Below are positions 62,501 to 64,000 of a stretch of DNA of 64,000 nucleotides, in pieces. The translations under genes and the position numbers were made by a program. The notes under the pieces are model-generated. The model worked only from the letters and a program-made list of their open reading frames with translations, had not been told where the DNA came from and did no database searches. This DNA comes from Metallyticus violacea (Eukaryota; Arthropoda; Insecta; Mantodea; Metallyticidae), in contig CM060834.1 in the NCBI GenBank assembly GCA_030762175.1, positions 66,941,501 to 67,005,500 of the forward strand, written 5' to 3'. How positions within the stretch are numbered: position 1 is the stretch's first letter; every line of letters starts with the position of its first letter.

Positions 62501-64000
62501 AAATTTTTTCGAAGTTTGGAAACTTCGTTAGAATCACTTTTTTTCCGTTCTTAATTGAGATAACTGGTTCTCTTTCATTATACTAGTTTGATAGCCTCAA
62601 CAAAGAATATTATGCGCAAAGAATCTCGAAAAGAAAAAAAATTTTTTTCGAAGTTTGGAAACTTCGTTAGAATCACTTTTTTTCCGTTCTTATTTGAGAT
62701 AACTGGTTCTCTTTCATTATACTAGTTTGATAGGCTCAGTAAAGCATATTATGCGCAAAGAATCTCGAAAAGAAAAAATTTTTTTTTCGCAGTTTGGAAA
62801 CTTTGTTTGAATGACTTTTTTTCCATTCTTATTTGAGATAACTGGTTCTCTTTCATTATACTAGTTTGATAGCCTCAGTAAAGCATATTATGCGCAAAGA
62901 ATATGGAAAAGAAAAAAATTTTTTTTCGAAGTTTGGAAACTTCGTTAGAATCACTTTTTTTCCGTTCTTATGTGAGATAACTGGTTCTCTTTCCATATAC
63001 TAGTTTGATAACCTCAGAAAGGATACTATGCGCAAAGAATCTCGAAAAGAAAAAAGTTTTTTTTCGAAGTTTGGAAACTTCGTTTGAATCACTTTTTTTT
63101 CCGTTCTTATTTGAGATAACTGGTTCTCTTTCATTATATTAGTTTGATAGCGTCAGTAAAGCATATTATGCGCAAAGAATATGGAAAAGAAAAAAAAAAT
63201 TTTTCGAAGTTTGGAAACTTCGTTAGAATCACTTTTTTCCATTCTTATTTGAGATAACTGGTTCTCTTTCATTATACTAGTTTGATAGCCTCAGTAAAGC
63301 ATATTATGCGCAAAGAATCTCGAAAAGAAAAAAGTTTTTTTTCGAAGTTTGGAAACTTCTTTAGAATCACTTTTTTTCCGTTCCTATTTGAGATAACTGG
63401 TTCTCTTTCATAATACTAGTTTGATAGCCTCAGTAAAGCATATTATGCGCAAAGAATCTGGAAAAGAAAAAAAATTATTTTCGAAGTTTGGAAACTTCGT
63501 TAGAATCACATTTTTCCGTTCTTAATTGAGATAACTGGTTCTCTTTCATTATACTAGTTTGATAGCCTCAGTAAAGCATATTATTCGCAAAGAATCTCGA
63601 AAAGAAAAAAGTTTTTTTTTGAAGTTTGGAAACTTCGTTAGAATCACTTTTTTTCCGTTCTTATTTGAGATAACTGGTTCTCTTTCATTATACTAGTTTG
63701 ATAGGCTCAGTAAAGCATATTATGCGCAAAGAATCTCGAAAAGAAAACAAATTTTTTCGAAGTTTGGAATCGTCGTTTGAATCACTTTTTTCCGTTCTTA
63801 TTTGAGATTACTGGTTCTCTTTCATTATACTAGTTTGATAGCCTCAGAAAAGCATATTATGCGCAAAGAATCTCGAAAAGAAAAAAAATTTTTTTCGAAG
63901 TTTGGAAACTTCGTTAGAATCACTTTTTTTCCGTTCTTATTTGAGATAACTGGTTATCTTTCATTATACTAGTTTGATAGCCTCAGTAAAGCATATTATG
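56576..64000 (+). repeat. Duplicated unit G2 (first ~7.4 kb, cut by window end)
   Basis: G2 follows G1 base for base apart from rare single changes. It includes E2-type sequence, the third F-type unit (from about 60.55 kb), the hybrid monomer at 62,313 to 62,451, and the left-type re-entry from about 62.68 kb. The match still holds at the last base of the window, so about 2 kb of G2 should lie beyond it. The window ends inside a monomer, just after CATATTATG. Confidence 0.9.

Larger units (their letters stand above)
1..64000. repeat. Satellite DNA array, ~138.5-bp monomer, head to tail
   Basis: Every part of the window is a variant of one monomer. The recurring landmark GATAGCCTCAG (or GATAGGCTCAG) returns every 137 to 142 bases from about position 101 to 63,976, which gives about 461 steps. 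Large spacings between matching variants agree: 9,427 bases is 68 steps, 5,543 is 40 and 3,044 is 22. All monomers point the same way; I found no inverted segment and no inserted foreign sequence. Length variation lies mainly in the A/T tract and the T-run. By hand count the consensus is about 30% GC. Arrays of this size and purity are typical of eukaryotic centromeric or pericentromeric heterochromatin. That location is inferred, because no flanking sequence is visible. I do not recognise the family or the species. Confidence 0.98.

Noticed and set aside
1..64000. CRISPR array
   Set aside because: The whole 138-base unit is repeated, with no constant repeat alternating with unique spacers.
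1..64000. Telomeric repeats, inverted satellite blocks or inserted mobile elements
   Set aside because: Reading through the window I saw only direct-orientation monomers and no telomere-like runs, terminal repeats or target-site duplications.
11500..64000. Large duplications as assembly artefacts
   Set aside because: Not excluded, but the copies carry private single-base changes and whole-monomer indels, which a simple duplicated contig would not show. Long-read coverage would be decisive.

Overview
The whole 64,000-base window is one uninterrupted tandem array of an AT-rich satellite DNA. The monomer is about 138 to 139 bases, roughly 460 head-to-tail copies fit in the window, and all are in the same orientation. 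Both window edges lie inside the array. I see no gene, RNA gene, transposon, CRISPR array or unique-sequence island. The setting is almost certainly eukaryotic heterochromatin, with a centromeric or pericentromeric block the likeliest home. The sequence does not identify the organism, and I do not recognise the monomer as a named satellite family.

The consensus monomer has about 30% GC by hand count. It holds three small dyads: an 11-base one with arms GCATA and TATGC, an A8T7 tract, and a perfect 18-base inverted repeat with arms CGAAGTTT and AAACTTCG around a GG centre. It also has a T-run, a pyrimidine-rich stretch and an ACTAGT site. Monomers fall into recognisable variant classes. Many of the class-defining changes lie in or just after the right arm of the 18-base dyad. 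Classes recur in fixed order; the clearest is a five-monomer module seen many times.

Above the monomer, the array is a mosaic of large direct tandem duplications. From left to right: 1 to 4.1 kb is a rearranged relative of 16.2 to 19.5 kb. 4.1 to 11.16 kb is a duplication of a 3.7-kb unit (B1, B2; B2 lacks three monomers). 11.5 to 31.6 kb is a duplication of a roughly 10-kb unit (A1, A2; A1 lacks three monomers). 31.6 to 33.4 kb is a partial further copy of A-type sequence. 33.4 to 35.8 kb is an 8-monomer duplication. 35.0 to 41.07 kb is a 22-monomer duplication (D1, D2). 40.03 to 51.12 kb is a 40-monomer duplication (E1, E2), with a 15-monomer duplication (F) nested inside. 47.15 to 64 kb is a 68-monomer duplication (G1, G2), with G2 cut off by the window end.

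The duplications overlap and nest, so their order can partly be read: F came before E, and E came before G. Some variants are private to the right half (41 to 62 kb) and others to the left. The pattern fits repeated unequal exchange or replication slippage in steps of whole monomers. Unit boundaries were located by eye from shared variants and are good to roughly one monomer unless stated otherwise.
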